Position numbers and translations under genes: made by a program. Under the pieces are notes generated by a model, which had not been told where the DNA came from, did not search any database, and saw nothing but the letters and a program-made list of their open reading frames with translations. DNA of 64,000 nt from Nocardia sp. MH4 (lineage in GTDB: Bacteria; Actinomycetota; Actinomycetes; Mycobacteriales; Mycobacteriaceae), in contig NZ_LPNR01000103.1 in the NCBI RefSeq assembly GCF_019266065.1, forward strand, positions 1 to 64,000. Reading direction: 5' to 3'. Positions 33,240 through 42,430 of this stretch are shown here, in pieces. Positions within the stretch are counted from its first letter, which is position 1. Each line of letters starts with the position of its first letter.

Positions 33240-34811
33240 TCAGTGGGTGAATGGGGAAGAGGCGCCCTGCGTGCGGCGCTCGAGCATGCGTGCCGCGTTC
33301 GTGCGGTCCACCTTCCCCAGGTGTGTCAGGGGGATTGCCTCGACCCGGTGGACCGATTTGGGGCGTTTGAAGTCCGGCAGGCGGTCTCGGCACTCGGCGA
33401 GGAGGCTGTCGTCGTCGAGGGCGGCACCGGAGTGGACCGTGTAGGCGGCGGCGATGCGCTGTCCCCACACGGAATCCGGTAGTCCCACCACGACCACGTC
33501 GTTCACGCCGGCGATGCCGGAGATGACCTCTTCGACCTCGCGGGGGTACACGTTGTAGCCGCCGGTGATGATCATGTCCTTGCTTCGGCCGGTCAGATGG
33601 ATACAGCCGGTGGCCGTCCGCAGGCCGAGGTCGCCCGAGTACAGGACGCCGTCCGCGTGGTTCTTGCCGAGATCCGTTCGCGCACCCGCATTGTGGTATC
33701 CGGGACTGACCGCCGCGCCGCTGACCACGAGCTCGCCGATCTCACCGTCGGGAACGGGGCGGTCGCCATCCCTGAATTCGATCTCGATTCCTGGGCAGGG
33801 CCGCCCGACCGAGCTGAGAAGGCGGGGATCGTCGGTCATCCCGCGGTGGTGGTCGGCGGCATCGAGCACGGTCAGCGGGGGGATCGCCTCGACCATTCCG
33901 TAGTACTGGACGAGATTCGGCGTGATCCGCTGGTACGCCTGGCGGATGTGCTCGACCGGCATCGGCGCTCCGGCGTACGCCAGCATGCGCAACCTCCGCA
34001 TCGGTGTGAGCCGGGCGTCGTCGAAGTCGAGCATCCGCGCGATGACGGTGGGCACGAGCGCGGTGTGTGTCGCGGCGTGGCGTTCGACAGCGTCGATCAC
34101 GTCCGCGGGACGAGCGTGATCGAGAATGACCTGGCGCGCGCCTGCCTCGAGAAGCGGGAGAACGAACAGTCCGCTCGTGTGGATGATCGGCCCGGCGTGG
34201 ACGAAGACCGGGCGCTCGGCACCGTCCAGGGTGCCCGCCAGGACGTGCTCACGCATCGCGCGAAGCGACGCGAGTCGGTTGGCGTGCGATCGCTGCGCGC
34301 CCTTCGGTACTCCGGTCGTCCCGGAGGAATAGTGGAGGGCGCACAGCGACCGGGGGTCCAGGTCGGGCAGTGCGAAACTCTCCGGTGCCCGGGCGAGGAC
34401 GTCGTCGAGTGATGGAAGGTCATCTCCCGCGCCGGCCGCGATCACGATCTCGGTTGGCGACCGCAGGGCGAATTCCCGCGCACCGGCGACCGCTGGATCG
34501 AAGATCAGCGCCGCGGGTGCGCAGTCCGCCATGATGCGCACCCAATCCCGCTCGCCCACCCGTGGATTGAGCGCCACGCGGACATAGCCCCCGATGGTCA
34601 ACGCGAGGTCGATCTCGACGGCGGCCGTCGAGTTGGGCAACAGCACGAGGACGGTGCGCCCTGGCTCGACCCCGATCTGCGCGAGGCCTGCCGCGAGGCG
34701 GTGGACACGGTCGGACAGTTCCCTGAACGTGAGCGAGGTCGTGCCGTCTTCCACGGCGACGTCGGGACCGAAGCGCGCGGCTGCGACGCGCACCACACTG
34801 GCGATAGACAT
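33240..34811 (-). CDS. Acyl-CoA ligase (AMP-forming), copy A
   Basis: A 523-residue ANL-superfamily ligase. The phosphate loop is LHYSSGTTGVPKGAQRSH (about residues 160-177), followed by the A5-type motif LVQYYGMVEA, YSGDLGLR, and the hinge and A8 region LTGRSKDMIITGGYNVYPRE; the C-terminal catalytic lysine is in LTHLGKVDRTN. It should activate a carboxylic acid as acyl-AMP and then acyl-CoA. It is of the medium/long-chain fatty-acid-CoA ligase type and clearly different from ligase copies B and C in this cluster. The ATG at 34811 is the first codon with good homology. It is divergent from the thiolase at 34912, with a candidate shared operator between. Confidence 0.92.
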   Translation of the reverse strand: MSIASVVRVAAARFGPDVAVEDGTTSLTFRELSDRVHRLAAGLAQIGVEPGRTVLVLLPNSTAAVEIDLALTIGGYVRVALNPRVGERDWVRIMADCAPAALIFDPAVAGAREFALRSPTEIVIAAGAGDDLPSLDDVLARAPESFALPDLDPRSLCALHYSSGTTGVPKGAQRSHANRLASLRAMREHVLAGTLDGAERPVFVHAGPIIHTSGLFVLPLLEAGARQVILDHARPADVIDAVERHAATHTALVPTVIARMLDFDDARLTPMRRLRMLAYAGAPMPVEHIRQAYQRITPNLVQYYGMVEAIPPLTVLDAADHHRGMTDDPRLLSSVGRPCPGIEIEFRDGDRPVPDGEIGELVVSGAAVSPGYHNAGARTDLGKNHADGVLYSGDLGLRTATGCIHLTGRSKDMIITGGYNVYPREVEEVISGIAGVNDVVVVGLPDSVWGQRIAAAYTVHSGAALDDDSLLAECRDRLPDFKRPKSVHRVEAIPLTHLGKVDRTNAARMLERRTQGASSPFTH

Positions 34812-34834
34812 GTGAGCCCTACTCCTCCATTTCG

Positions 34835-34852
34835 CTACACTTATTGAAGTAG
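34835..34852. promoter_or_regulatory. Candidate cluster operator 1
   Basis: CTACACTTATTGAAGTAG is a partial palindrome in the divergent ligase/thiolase promoter. Its minus-strand core ACTTCAATAA is identical to ten bases of the candidate operator at 37172. Both lie in front of catabolic operons next to the duplicated HxlR regulator. Confidence 0.45.
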
Positions 34853-34911
34853 ACATCAGTCGGCCCGGTTTACGCAACAACAGTTCGGCGCCGGCAGGAG
34901 AGGAGCGCGGC

Positions 34912-36108
34912 ATGACCCGATTTGCGACTTCGGCAGGGGAAGGGCGGACACCGTGGGTGATCGACGCGGTTCGAACGCCGTTCGGTTCCGCTCGGGGTGC
35001 GCTGTCGTCCATCCGCGCGGACGATCTCGCGGCGCTGCCGATCGCGGGCTTGGTCGCCCGACACCCCGGGCTCGATCCTGCCCGCATCGATGACGTCGTC
35101 TGGGGAAACGCCAACGGCGCAGGTGAGGACAATCGCAATATCGCTCGCATGGCGCTGCTGCTCGCGGGCTTGCCCCACACGATCCCTGGTGTCTCGGTCA
35201 ATCGACTGTGCGGATCCGGCGCCGAAGCGGTGCTGGCCGCGACCCGGCGGGTCGCGGTCGGTGACGCGGATATCGTGCTCGCGGGAGGCTCGGAGAGTAT
35301 GAGCAGGGCACCCTATGTCCTGCCTCCGGTCGACTCGGCCTTCCCGCGCGCGCTCGACCTGGTGTCCACCACCGTCGGATGGCGCATGACGAACCCCCGA
35401 TTTCCCGCACCGTGGGTCGAATCCCTGGGCCGCTCCGCCGAACTGGTGGCTGCACGTCAGGGCGTCGGTCGCGGTGAGCAGGACGAGTGGGCGCTGCGAT
35501 CCCACGAACTCGCGACCCGCGGGTGGGCCGACGGTGTGCACGACGGATTCGTGGTTGGGCAAGCGGGCCTCGAACGTGACGAGCCGATCCGTGCGGCCGA
35601 TCGTGCCGCGCTCGCCGCGCTGAAGCCGGCGTTCTCCCCGAACGGCAGCGTCACGGCGGGGAACTCGTCGCCGGTCAGTGACGGTGCGGTCGCCGCGCTG
35701 GTGGCGAGCGGAGCCGTCGCCGAGGAACTCGGTGTCGAGCCGCTCGGGCGGGTTCTGGCGTCGGCCGTCGTGGGGATCGAGCCGGAACTGTTCGCGCTGG
35801 CCCCGGTCGCGGCGATCGGGAAGGCGCTGGAGCGGGCGGGGCGAAAGCCCGCGGACGTCCGTGTCCTCGAATTGAACGAGGCGTTCGCGGCGGTGGTTCT
35901 GTCGTGTCTGCGTGAGCTACCCGGCATTTCGGCAGATCGGGTCAACCCCTTCGGTGGGGCGATCGCGATGGGACATCCGCTCGGTGCGTCCGCCGCTCGC
36001 GTGGTCATCGACTGCCTGCGGCACCTGCGACGGCTCGGGGGTGGAATCGGCGTCGCCTCGGCCTGCATCGGGGTGGGGCAGGGCATCGCTATTGTGTTGG
36101 AGGCCTGA
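34912..36108 (+). CDS. Thiolase (acetyl-CoA acyltransferase), canonical
   Basis: A 398-residue thiolase with all catalytic elements: nucleophile Cys100 in SVNRLCGSGAEAV, LAGGSESMSRAPYV, the acidic NEAF box in LELNEAFAAVVL, His in AMGHPLGASAAR (about 350) and the second cysteine in ASACIGVGQG near the C-terminus. It resembles beta-ketoadipyl-CoA thiolases, splitting a 3-ketoacyl-CoA with CoA to release acetyl- or succinyl-CoA-type products. It is the first gene of a unit with the HxlR-type regulator. It is the only one of the cluster's three classical thiolases to keep the second catalytic cysteine. Confidence 0.93.
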   Translation: MTRFATSAGEGRTPWVIDAVRTPFGSARGALSSIRADDLAALPIAGLVARHPGLDPARIDDVVWGNANGAGEDNRNIARMALLLAGLPHTIPGVSVNRLCGSGAEAVLAATRRVAVGDADIVLAGGSESMSRAPYVLPPVDSAFPRALDLVSTTVGWRMTNPRFPAPWVESLGRSAELVAARQGVGRGEQDEWALRSHELATRGWADGVHDGFVVGQAGLERDEPIRAADRAALAALKPAFSPNGSVTAGNSSPVSDGAVAALVASGAVAEELGVEPLGRVLASAVVGIEPELFALAPVAAIGKALERAGRKPADVRVLELNEAFAAVVLSCLRELPGISADRVNPFGGAIAMGHPLGASAARVVIDCLRHLRRLGGGIGVASACIGVGQGIAIVLEA

Positions 36109-36145
36109 CGCGATCGGTGCGACGGGCGCCGGTTCGGGAAGGCGG

Positions 36146-37069
36146 GTGGCTGTGGTCGACGAGGCTGGGGCTGCGATGGCGCCGAGCCCGGTGGCGCAGA
36201 CGATCGACCTCCTGGGCGACCGTCTGACCGTCGCAGTGCTTCGCGACGCGTTCGTCGACCACGTGCGGCGATTCAGTCAGTGGATCGACCGGACCGGGGC
36301 ACCGCCCGCGGTGCTGTCGTCGCGCCTGAACGCGCTGGTCGAGGCGGGGCTGATGGTGCGGCGCCCACAGCCGGGAGGCCACGAGCGGCACGACTACATG
36401 CTCACCGACCTGGGTCTCGCGACGTGGGAGTTCCTGGTCAGTGTGTGGTCGTGGCAACGCGAATGGTCCGCCGAGGGGCTGCTCCAGCCCGAAATGGTCC
36501 ATGTGGACTGCGGGCATCGAGGCCCGCCGGAATTGGTGTGCGGGCACTGCGGGGAGACCGTCAAGCCGCGAGACGCGAGGCTCGAGCTGGACCGTGACTC
36601 TCTGGTCATGGTGGCGCGTGGCAGTCGTCGGCGGTCGACCCGGAACTCGCCGGCCCTGAGCCGGGCCGATCTCCAGTTCACCGAGGTGATGGAGGCGATC
36701 GGGGATCGGTGGAGCGCGCTGGTCACCGGCCTCGCCCTGTCGGGTGTCCGGCGCTTCGGTGAGTTCCAGTCGATCCTGAAGATCTCACCCACGACCCTCA
36801 CCGAACGCTTGACCCGTCTCTCCGACGTGCAGATACTCGCCCGCGGTGACGGCGGCCGCGAGTACGTGCTGACGCCCCGGGGGCGGGCGCTGTTCCCGAT
36901 CTTCGCCTTTCTTCTCGCCTGGACACCGACGGCGCACCCGGGTGTACCGGCCGAGCAGCTGGGGCCGAGGCTGCGCCACGACGGCTGTGGCAACCCACTG
37001 CGGCCCGCCCTGCGCTGCCGTGGCTGCGATGTGAATCTGCAACGCACGACCGTCATCTTCGAAGCCTGA
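36146..37069 (+). CDS. Duplicated HxlR-type regulator with zinc-ribbon-like knuckles, copy 1
   Basis: A 307-residue regulator made of two tandem HxlR-like halves. Half one has a winged helix (residues ~15-105, TIDLLGDRLTVAVLRDAFVD; LSSRLNALVEAGLM) and a cysteine knuckle with C122 and C132-x2-C135. Half two repeats the plan: winged helix ~172-262 (VMEAIGDRWSALVTGLALSG; TTLTERLTRLSDVQIL), then C281 and C291-x2-C294. Typical HxlR proteins have one domain, ~110 residues, and act as dimers. Here one chain could bind as a built-in dimer, perhaps with metal. The start is a GTG at 36146 with GGGAAGG nearby. A homologous protein lies at 44001-45005; each flanks a dioxygenase/thiolase operon. Confidence 0.85.
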   Translation: MAVVDEAGAAMAPSPVAQTIDLLGDRLTVAVLRDAFVDHVRRFSQWIDRTGAPPAVLSSRLNALVEAGLMVRRPQPGGHERHDYMLTDLGLATWEFLVSVWSWQREWSAEGLLQPEMVHVDCGHRGPPELVCGHCGETVKPRDARLELDRDSLVMVARGSRRRSTRNSPALSRADLQFTEVMEAIGDRWSALVTGLALSGVRRFGEFQSILKISPTTLTERLTRLSDVQILARGDGGREYVLTPRGRALFPIFAFLLAWTPTAHPGVPAEQLGPRLRHDGCGNPLRPALRCRGCDVNLQRTTVIFEA

Positions 37070-37171
37070 CAGCGCGGTCCGGCCGCCCTGCCTGCCGCGG
37101 TTGGCGCGCGATCGGCGCAGCGCCGCCTTGCCGAGAAGTCGACCGTTGACAAACTTTGTGCGACTTGCTTC

Positions 37172-37189
37172 ACTTCAATAATAGTAGTG
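37172..37189. promoter_or_regulatory. Candidate cluster operator 2
   Basis: ACTTCAATAATAGTAGTG lies about 90 bp before the PaaN-like gene, just after a TTGACA hexamer at 37146-37151. It shares ACTTCAATAA with the minus strand of the site at 34835-34852. An AT-rich island in very GC-rich DNA supports a promoter/operator. Confidence 0.45.
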
Positions 37190-37278
37190 ACCGGCGCGTG
37201 GGACGCCGCGGCTCATCTCTCCGCAGCGGACCCGCCGATGTCGCCCAGTCGCACCCCCGTCGACAGGAACGAGCCTTC

Positions 37279-38937
37279 ATGTTCTTCGAAACACATCGCG
37301 ATCTACTGCAGGCCGCAGTAGATGCCAACCAGACACGCTCCGCGTGGACCGGATACACCGCCATCGCCCCGCCCGAATGCGGGCAGGCGGAAGACATCGT
37401 CGGTTCCTACGATGGAGCAACCCTGTGCCTTTCGGTGCAGACACCCAGCCGGATCACGGCCGACGAGGTGTCGCCCTATACCGGCAAGGCTCTGAACGTC
37501 ACCTACAGCGCCCCTTCGGCGGAGGAAGCGCTCGGCGGCGCTGCGCGAGCGGCGGTGGCCCTCCGCGACGCCGACGTAGAGCTGCGAGTCGGGGTATGTC
37601 TCGAAGCTCTGCACCGAATTCATCTGCGGGGTCGGGAATTCGCCGCGATCACGTCCCACACCACCGGGCAGAGTCTCGCTATGGCCTGCAGCGGGAGCGG
37701 GACCAACGCGTTGGACCGCGGACTGGAAGCCGTCGCGATGGCGTGGGCGGCCATGAGCCGCGTGCCCCCGGAAGTGACCTGGCAGCAGACGTTCGGCACG
37801 TCGGAGGTGACGTTGCGCAAGCGGTTCCGTGCACGCCCGCTCGGTACGGCACTGGTCATCGCCTGCGCATCGTTCCCGGCCTGGAACGCCTACCCGGCGA
37901 TCCTCGCCAACCTCGCCACCGGCAATCCGGTCCTGGTCAAACCACACCCGCGCTCGGTGCTGGCAACGGCAGTGGCCGTGAGCGTCATCCGTGAGGTCCT
38001 CGCCGAGGCCGGGCTGCCCACCGACGCGATCCAACTCGTCGTCGACACCGTCGATGATCCCGTCGCCGCCCGGCTGGCCACAGATCCCGCGACGCGCATC
38101 GTCGACTTCACCGGCAGCCAGTCCTTCGGGACATGGCTCGAGCGCAACGTCGACAACACTCTGGTGTTCACCGAGACCGCGGGCGTCAACACCGTCATCC
38201 TCGACTCGGTCCGGGACCTGCCCGCCGCCATGCGCACTCTGGCCGGAGGCCTGTCGCTGTTCAGCGGGCAGATGTGCACCACGCCGCAGAACATCTACAT
38301 CCCCGACGCGGGAGTCCGCACGGACCACGGCCCCGTCTCCCGCGACGACGTGGTCGCCGCCCTCCGCTCGGCGATGGACGACCTCGCGGGCGCGCCGCGC
38401 CGCGCCGCCGCCGTCTGCGGTGCGCTGCAGTCGGAAGCGACCCGGCAGGCGCTCGACGCCCTCACCGACCGGGCGGCGGCGGACGGCACCCTGGTGCGTC
38501 GTCCCTCGGCCTACGTCCATCCCGAGTACCCGCAGGCGCGGGCGGTGACCCCGCTGCTGGTCCGCGTCGATCCACGGCGTGGCGACCCGCTGCCCGACGG
38601 CGAGCAATTCGGACCCGTGGCGTTCGTCATCGACTGCGCCGACCGGGAATCCGCCGTCGAGCACGCGACCGCGAGCGTCCGTCGGCACGGCGCGATCAGC
38701 TCGTACCTGTACTGCACCGATGACGCGGCCGTCGACGCCATCGCCGACGCCTACGCGGATGCGGGCGCGTCGCTGTCGGCGAATCTGGTCTCCTCGATGC
38801 CGATGCAGTACGCGGCCGCCTACAGCGACTATCACGTCACCGGTCTCAATCCGGCGGGCAATGCGACGCTGACCGACGAGTCCTTCGTGGCCGGCCGATT
38901 CCGTATGGTCCAGGATCGCCGCCAGGTGCGGGGGTGA
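37279..38937 (+). CDS. PaaN-like aldehyde dehydrogenase
   Basis: A 552-residue aldehyde dehydrogenase of the phenylacetic-acid degradation PaaN type. The cofactor region reads RPLGTALVIACASFPAWNAY and LVKPHPRSVLATAVAVSVIRE, the glutamate loop is FTETAGVNTVI, and the nucleophile is Cys333 in LFSGQMCTTPQNIY. LSANLVSSMPMQYAAAYSDY near the end is the PaaN-like C-terminus. It should oxidise an aldehyde, presumably the product of the carotenoid-cleavage-type dioxygenase encoded four genes downstream. The ATG at 37279 follows AGGAA. It is the first gene of the operon 37279-43915; its stop overlaps the GTG of the next gene (GTGA). Confidence 0.9.
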   Translation: MFFETHRDLLQAAVDANQTRSAWTGYTAIAPPECGQAEDIVGSYDGATLCLSVQTPSRITADEVSPYTGKALNVTYSAPSAEEALGGAARAAVALRDADVELRVGVCLEALHRIHLRGREFAAITSHTTGQSLAMACSGSGTNALDRGLEAVAMAWAAMSRVPPEVTWQQTFGTSEVTLRKRFRARPLGTALVIACASFPAWNAYPAILANLATGNPVLVKPHPRSVLATAVAVSVIREVLAEAGLPTDAIQLVVDTVDDPVAARLATDPATRIVDFTGSQSFGTWLERNVDNTLVFTETAGVNTVILDSVRDLPAAMRTLAGGLSLFSGQMCTTPQNIYIPDAGVRTDHGPVSRDDVVAALRSAMDDLAGAPRRAAAVCGALQSEATRQALDALTDRAAADGTLVRRPSAYVHPEYPQARAVTPLLVRVDPRRGDPLPDGEQFGPVAFVIDCADRESAVEHATASVRRHGAISSYLYCTDDAAVDAIADAYADAGASLSANLVSSMPMQYAAAYSDYHVTGLNPAGNATLTDESFVAGRFRMVQDRRQVRG

Positions 38938-40139
38938 AGTCCGTGTCCCAGTTCTCCGACGGCGTCTACATCTACGACGCCGTTCGCACTCCCAAGGCCC
39001 GGGTCCGCCGACACGGCGGTACCCTCGCCGACGTCCCCGCCTACGACCTTCTGGCCCAGTTGTTCTCGGCCGTTCAGGAGCGTGGCTTGTCGCCGGACGT
39101 GGTGGACGACGTCGTGATCGGGACGAGCACCGCGGTCGGAGACCAGGGCGGCAATGTCGCCCGCGCCGCCGTGCTCTGGGCAGGCTGGCCCGACGCCGTG
39201 AACGCCGGCGTGGTGTCGAGACTGTGCTGCTCGGGAATCGACGCGATCGAGACAGCGTCCGCCAAGATCGCCGCGGGCATCGCGGACGTCGTGGTGACCG
39301 GTGGTGTCGAATCGATGTCGCGCGTGCCGATGATGTCCGACCGGCCCGCCTTCGCGGAAGACGCCGACCTCGGCGAACGGACCGGATTCGTGACGATCGG
39401 CGTCTCGGCGGATCTTACCGCCGCGCAGTACGGATTCACCCGAGCCGAACTCGACGAGTGCGCCGTCACCTCGCACCGCCGTGCCCTCGCCGCACCCCGG
39501 TCCGGTTCGATCGTGCCGGTGCGTTCCGACACCGGAACGATCCTCACCGCGGACGAGGGACCCCGCGACGACATCAGCCTGGCCGGTCTCGCGGACTTGG
39601 CGCCGCTGTTCGGCCGGGATCCGCTCTGGGAGCGAGTGGCGGAGCGGCTACCCGGTGCGCCGCGGCCCGCCGTCGGGCTGCACACCGCGGCGACGGCTCC
39701 GCAACTCTGCGATGGCGCGGCTGCTGCCGTGCTCGGCACCGCAGCCGCGGCGACCCGCATCGGGTCCGAACCCGTGGCGGAGGTGGTCGGCGTCGCGCAG
39801 GCAGCGGTGCGCTCTCCGCTGTTGACCGCCTCGGTGGTGGCAGCGCGACGTGCCCTCGGCAACGCCGGGATCTCCGCCGACCGACTCGATGTCGTCGAAG
39901 CGAACGAATCCTTCGCGGCCTCGGTGCTCGTCATGATGCGGGAGCTGAAGCTCGACCCGGACAGGGTCAACCCCAACGGCGGATCGATGGCGACCGGCCA
40001 TCCGCTCGGCGCCGCCGGCGGCGCACTGCTGGTCAACGCACTCGATCAGCTGCGTCGCGTCGACGGCGAGTACGCGTTGATCACCATTCCGGCGGCGCTG
40101 GGACTCGGCGGCGCCGCAGTTGTCCGGCGACTCGGATGA
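38934..40139 (+). CDS. Divergent thiolase lacking the second catalytic cysteine, copy 1
   Basis: A 401-residue thiolase-fold protein. The nucleophile region is VVSRLCCSGIDAI (Cys98, with an extra Cys99 in place of glycine), VTGGVESMSRVPMM is normal, and the histidine motif is MATGHPLGAAGGAL. The NEAF box is changed to NESFA, and the C-terminal CxGxG loop that supplies the second catalytic cysteine reads TIPAALGLGGAAV. In the family that cysteine is the acid/base for C-C cleavage, so this enzyme may use an altered mechanism or substrate. Its start GTG overlaps the PaaN stop. The paralogue at 47885 has the same changes. Confidence 0.88.
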   Translation: MKSVSQFSDGVYIYDAVRTPKARVRRHGGTLADVPAYDLLAQLFSAVQERGLSPDVVDDVVIGTSTAVGDQGGNVARAAVLWAGWPDAVNAGVVSRLCCSGIDAIETASAKIAAGIADVVVTGGVESMSRVPMMSDRPAFAEDADLGERTGFVTIGVSADLTAAQYGFTRAELDECAVTSHRRALAAPRSGSIVPVRSDTGTILTADEGPRDDISLAGLADLAPLFGRDPLWERVAERLPGAPRPAVGLHTAATAPQLCDGAAAAVLGTAAAATRIGSEPVAEVVGVAQAAVRSPLLTASVVAARRALGNAGISADRLDVVEANESFAASVLVMMRELKLDPDRVNPNGGSMATGHPLGAAGGALLVNALDQLRRVDGEYALITIPAALGLGGAAVVRRLG

Positions 40140-40177
40140 GCGCCCGCCCCCGTCGAGCGTCCAAGGAAGTGGACCCC

Positions 40178-41917
40178 ATGAACGTCATTGCGGACAACCT
40201 GTCCTCCAACCGCTTACGCGCGTGTCATCCGGAAGACCGGGTCGAGGACCATCTCGCTCGCGGGTGGTGGCGCCGGGACACCGTGCTCGACCTCCTCGAC
40301 GGACACGTCCGGGACCGGCCCGGCGCACCTGCGGTCACCGACCCCGGGAATCTGCCGGAACTCGCCGGCCTCACTCCGCAGTCCCTGACCTGGGCCGAGT
40401 TCGCCGCGAAGGTCGATGACATCGCCGCGAAACTCCATGCGAGCCACGTGCGCCCGGGAGATGTGGTCGCGGTGCTGCTCCCGAACTCGGTTGCCCTCAC
40501 CGCCACGTACTTCGCGTTGTGGCGACTCGGGGCGATCGCGGCACCGATGCCGGCGTCCTACCGGCGACACGAGCTGAGCCGAATCGTGGCGGCTTCCGAA
40601 GCGGTCGGCGTCGTGACCACGACCAGCCTGCATGACCGCAGGCCCCATGAGGAGGCACTGTCCCTGGCCGCCGAGCTGGCCTGCCTGCGGCACGTTTTCA
40701 CCTTCGGACCAGCCGCCGACGGTGTGGGTGTGCCGCTGGACCGCGACCCGGCCACCGCGGACGAGGTCGACGCGGCGCGGTGTGCGCAGCGGAGGCTCAC
40801 ACGGACCGTGAACGACTGCCTCACCATCTGCTGGACCAGCGGTACGGAGGCCGCGCCGAAGGGCGTTCCCCGGTGTCACGCCGATTGGCTGGCCATCGGG
40901 CACGCCGTGCAGGACGGTTTGCAGGCACAGCCCGATTCCGTCATCGTCGGGCCCTTTCCGATGGTCAACATGGCGGGGTTCGCGACATCGCTGCTGCCAT
41001 GGCTGCTCAGCGGCGGGCACCTGGTCCAGCACCACCCGCTCGATCTTGCGGTGTACCTCGATCAGATCCAGCGGCACCGAGCCACCCACACGAGTATGCC
41101 GCCGGCGATTCTCAGCATGCTGTTGCAGAATTCGAGCCTACGCACCACGTTCGACCTGTCGTCGCTGCGCACGGTCGGCTCGGGCGGCGCACCGCTTCCC
41201 CCCGGCGTCGTCCGCGACTGGCAGAACGATCTCGGCATCGAGGTGATCAACTTCTTCGGCTCCAACGAGGGCGTCTGCCTGCTCGGCGCGCCGTCGGACA
41301 CGCCGGATCCGACGGTGCGCGCCCAGTATCTCCCGAACTACAGCGCGACCGGCAAGACGTGGGTCACGGCGGTGGCTGAGCGGACGTCGGTCCGGCTCGT
41401 CGACCTAGCGACGGGCGAGGTGGTCACGGAGGTCAGCGGTCGCGGCGAGCTGCGGCTGAAGGGGCCGACCGTCTTCGCCGGCTACCTCGCCGGTACGGCG
41501 GCGAGCAGCCCGTTCGACGACGACGGATACCTCTGCAGCGGCGATGTATTCGAGCTGTGCGGCGAGTCCGGCGAGTACCTGAAGTTCGTCGACCGCAGTA
41601 AGGAGATCATCATCCGGGGCGGGATGAATATCGCGCCGGCGGAGATCGAAGGCCTGCTCCTCGAGCACCCAGCGGTCGCCGATGTCGCGATCGTCGGCTA
41701 CGACGATGTAGTTCTCGGCGAGAAGTGTTGCGCGGTGGTCGTTCCCGCCTCGGAGCAGGAGGTCGTACTCGACGACCTCGTCGCCTTCCTGCGCGCCAAG
41801 GACGTCGCATCCTTCAAGCTGCCGGAGAAACTCGTCACGGTCGACGAACTGCCCCGCAACCCGATCGGCAAGCTGCAACGCCGCACATTGCGTAGCGAGA
41901 TCGCTCGAGAAGGCTGA
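40178..41917 (+). CDS. Acyl-CoA ligase, cyclohexanecarboxylate-CoA-ligase-like, copy B
   Basis: A 579-residue AMP-forming ligase. The extended N-terminus (ACHPEDRVEDHLARGWWRRD) is typical of the AliA/dihydroxybenzoate-AMP-ligase-like subgroup. The ATP loop is TICWTSGTEAAPKGVPRCH, then FPMVNMAGF, INFFGSNEGVC, YLCSGDVFEL, RSKEIIIRGGMNIAPAEIEG, and the catalytic lysine lies in LPRNPIGKLQRRTLRS. It should make the CoA ester of a cyclic or branched acid. The ATG at 40178 follows AAGGAAG. It lies between the divergent thiolase and the thioesterase in one operon. About half its residues appear shared with copy C at 49130, its closest relative in the window. Confidence 0.93.
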   Translation: MNVIADNLSSNRLRACHPEDRVEDHLARGWWRRDTVLDLLDGHVRDRPGAPAVTDPGNLPELAGLTPQSLTWAEFAAKVDDIAAKLHASHVRPGDVVAVLLPNSVALTATYFALWRLGAIAAPMPASYRRHELSRIVAASEAVGVVTTTSLHDRRPHEEALSLAAELACLRHVFTFGPAADGVGVPLDRDPATADEVDAARCAQRRLTRTVNDCLTICWTSGTEAAPKGVPRCHADWLAIGHAVQDGLQAQPDSVIVGPFPMVNMAGFATSLLPWLLSGGHLVQHHPLDLAVYLDQIQRHRATHTSMPPAILSMLLQNSSLRTTFDLSSLRTVGSGGAPLPPGVVRDWQNDLGIEVINFFGSNEGVCLLGAPSDTPDPTVRAQYLPNYSATGKTWVTAVAERTSVRLVDLATGEVVTEVSGRGELRLKGPTVFAGYLAGTAASSPFDDDGYLCSGDVFELCGESGEYLKFVDRSKEIIIRGGMNIAPAEIEGLLLEHPAVADVAIVGYDDVVLGEKCCAVVVPASEQEVVLDDLVAFLRAKDVASFKLPEKLVTVDELPRNPIGKLQRRTLRSEIAREG

Positions 41918-41920
41918 ACC

Positions 41921-42382
41921 ATGAGTGAGAAGGCATCCCCGGTGGCAGCGTCGCGACCGACCCCGACCGGCGTGGATCGGCCCCTCGCCGAGGAACTGAC
42001 GGACATGCTCACGGGCCGCTTGCCGGGCACGATCGGCATGCGGATCCTCGCGGCCACTGCGGAGCAGGTCGTCGGCGAACTGCCCGTTCAGGAACGGGTG
42101 CTCGCCCCCAACGGATACCTCCATGCGGCGAGCGTGGTCGCGTTGGCGGACACCGCCTGCGGGATCGGGACCCGGTTGGCGCTGCCTGCCGACGCCACCG
42201 GTTTCACCACGGTGGAACTCAAGACGAACTACCTGGGCACGGCGCGGTTGGGGGTTGTCACCGCGACCGCGGTCCGCATGCACGGCGGCCGACGAACACA
42301 GATCTGGGACGCGACCGTTCGCGACGACCAAGGCAGCACGATCGCCCTGTTCCGCTGCACTCAGTTGATATTCCACCCCTGA
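41921..42382 (+). CDS. PaaI-type hotdog thioesterase
   Basis: A 153-residue hotdog-fold thioesterase. The PaaI signature is VLAPNGYLHAASVVALADTA (N/G-x-H/G-G-x-D-like arrangement on the central helix), followed by TTVELKTNYLGTARLGVVTA and DATVRDDQGSTIALFRCT. It would hydrolyse aromatic or other CoA esters, either to free a product or to recycle CoA from stalled intermediates. It starts three bases after the ligase stop, so co-translation is certain. It has no paralogue in the second half of the cluster. Confidence 0.9.
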   Translation: MSEKASPVAASRPTPTGVDRPLAEELTDMLTGRLPGTIGMRILAATAEQVVGELPVQERVLAPNGYLHAASVVALADTACGIGTRLALPADATGFTTVELKTNYLGTARLGVVTATAVRMHGGRRTQIWDATVRDDQGSTIALFRCTQLIFHP

Positions 42383-42430
42383 AGAGCCCGCGAACCGGGG
42401 CATAGGCCATTCGACGAAAGGAAACACTCG

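Noticed and set aside
39224..41917. Plus-strand frame of 897 codons over thiolase and ligase B
   Set aside because: Arginine-rich first half is a frame shadow of the thiolase at 38934; only the part from 40178 is real (ligase B).
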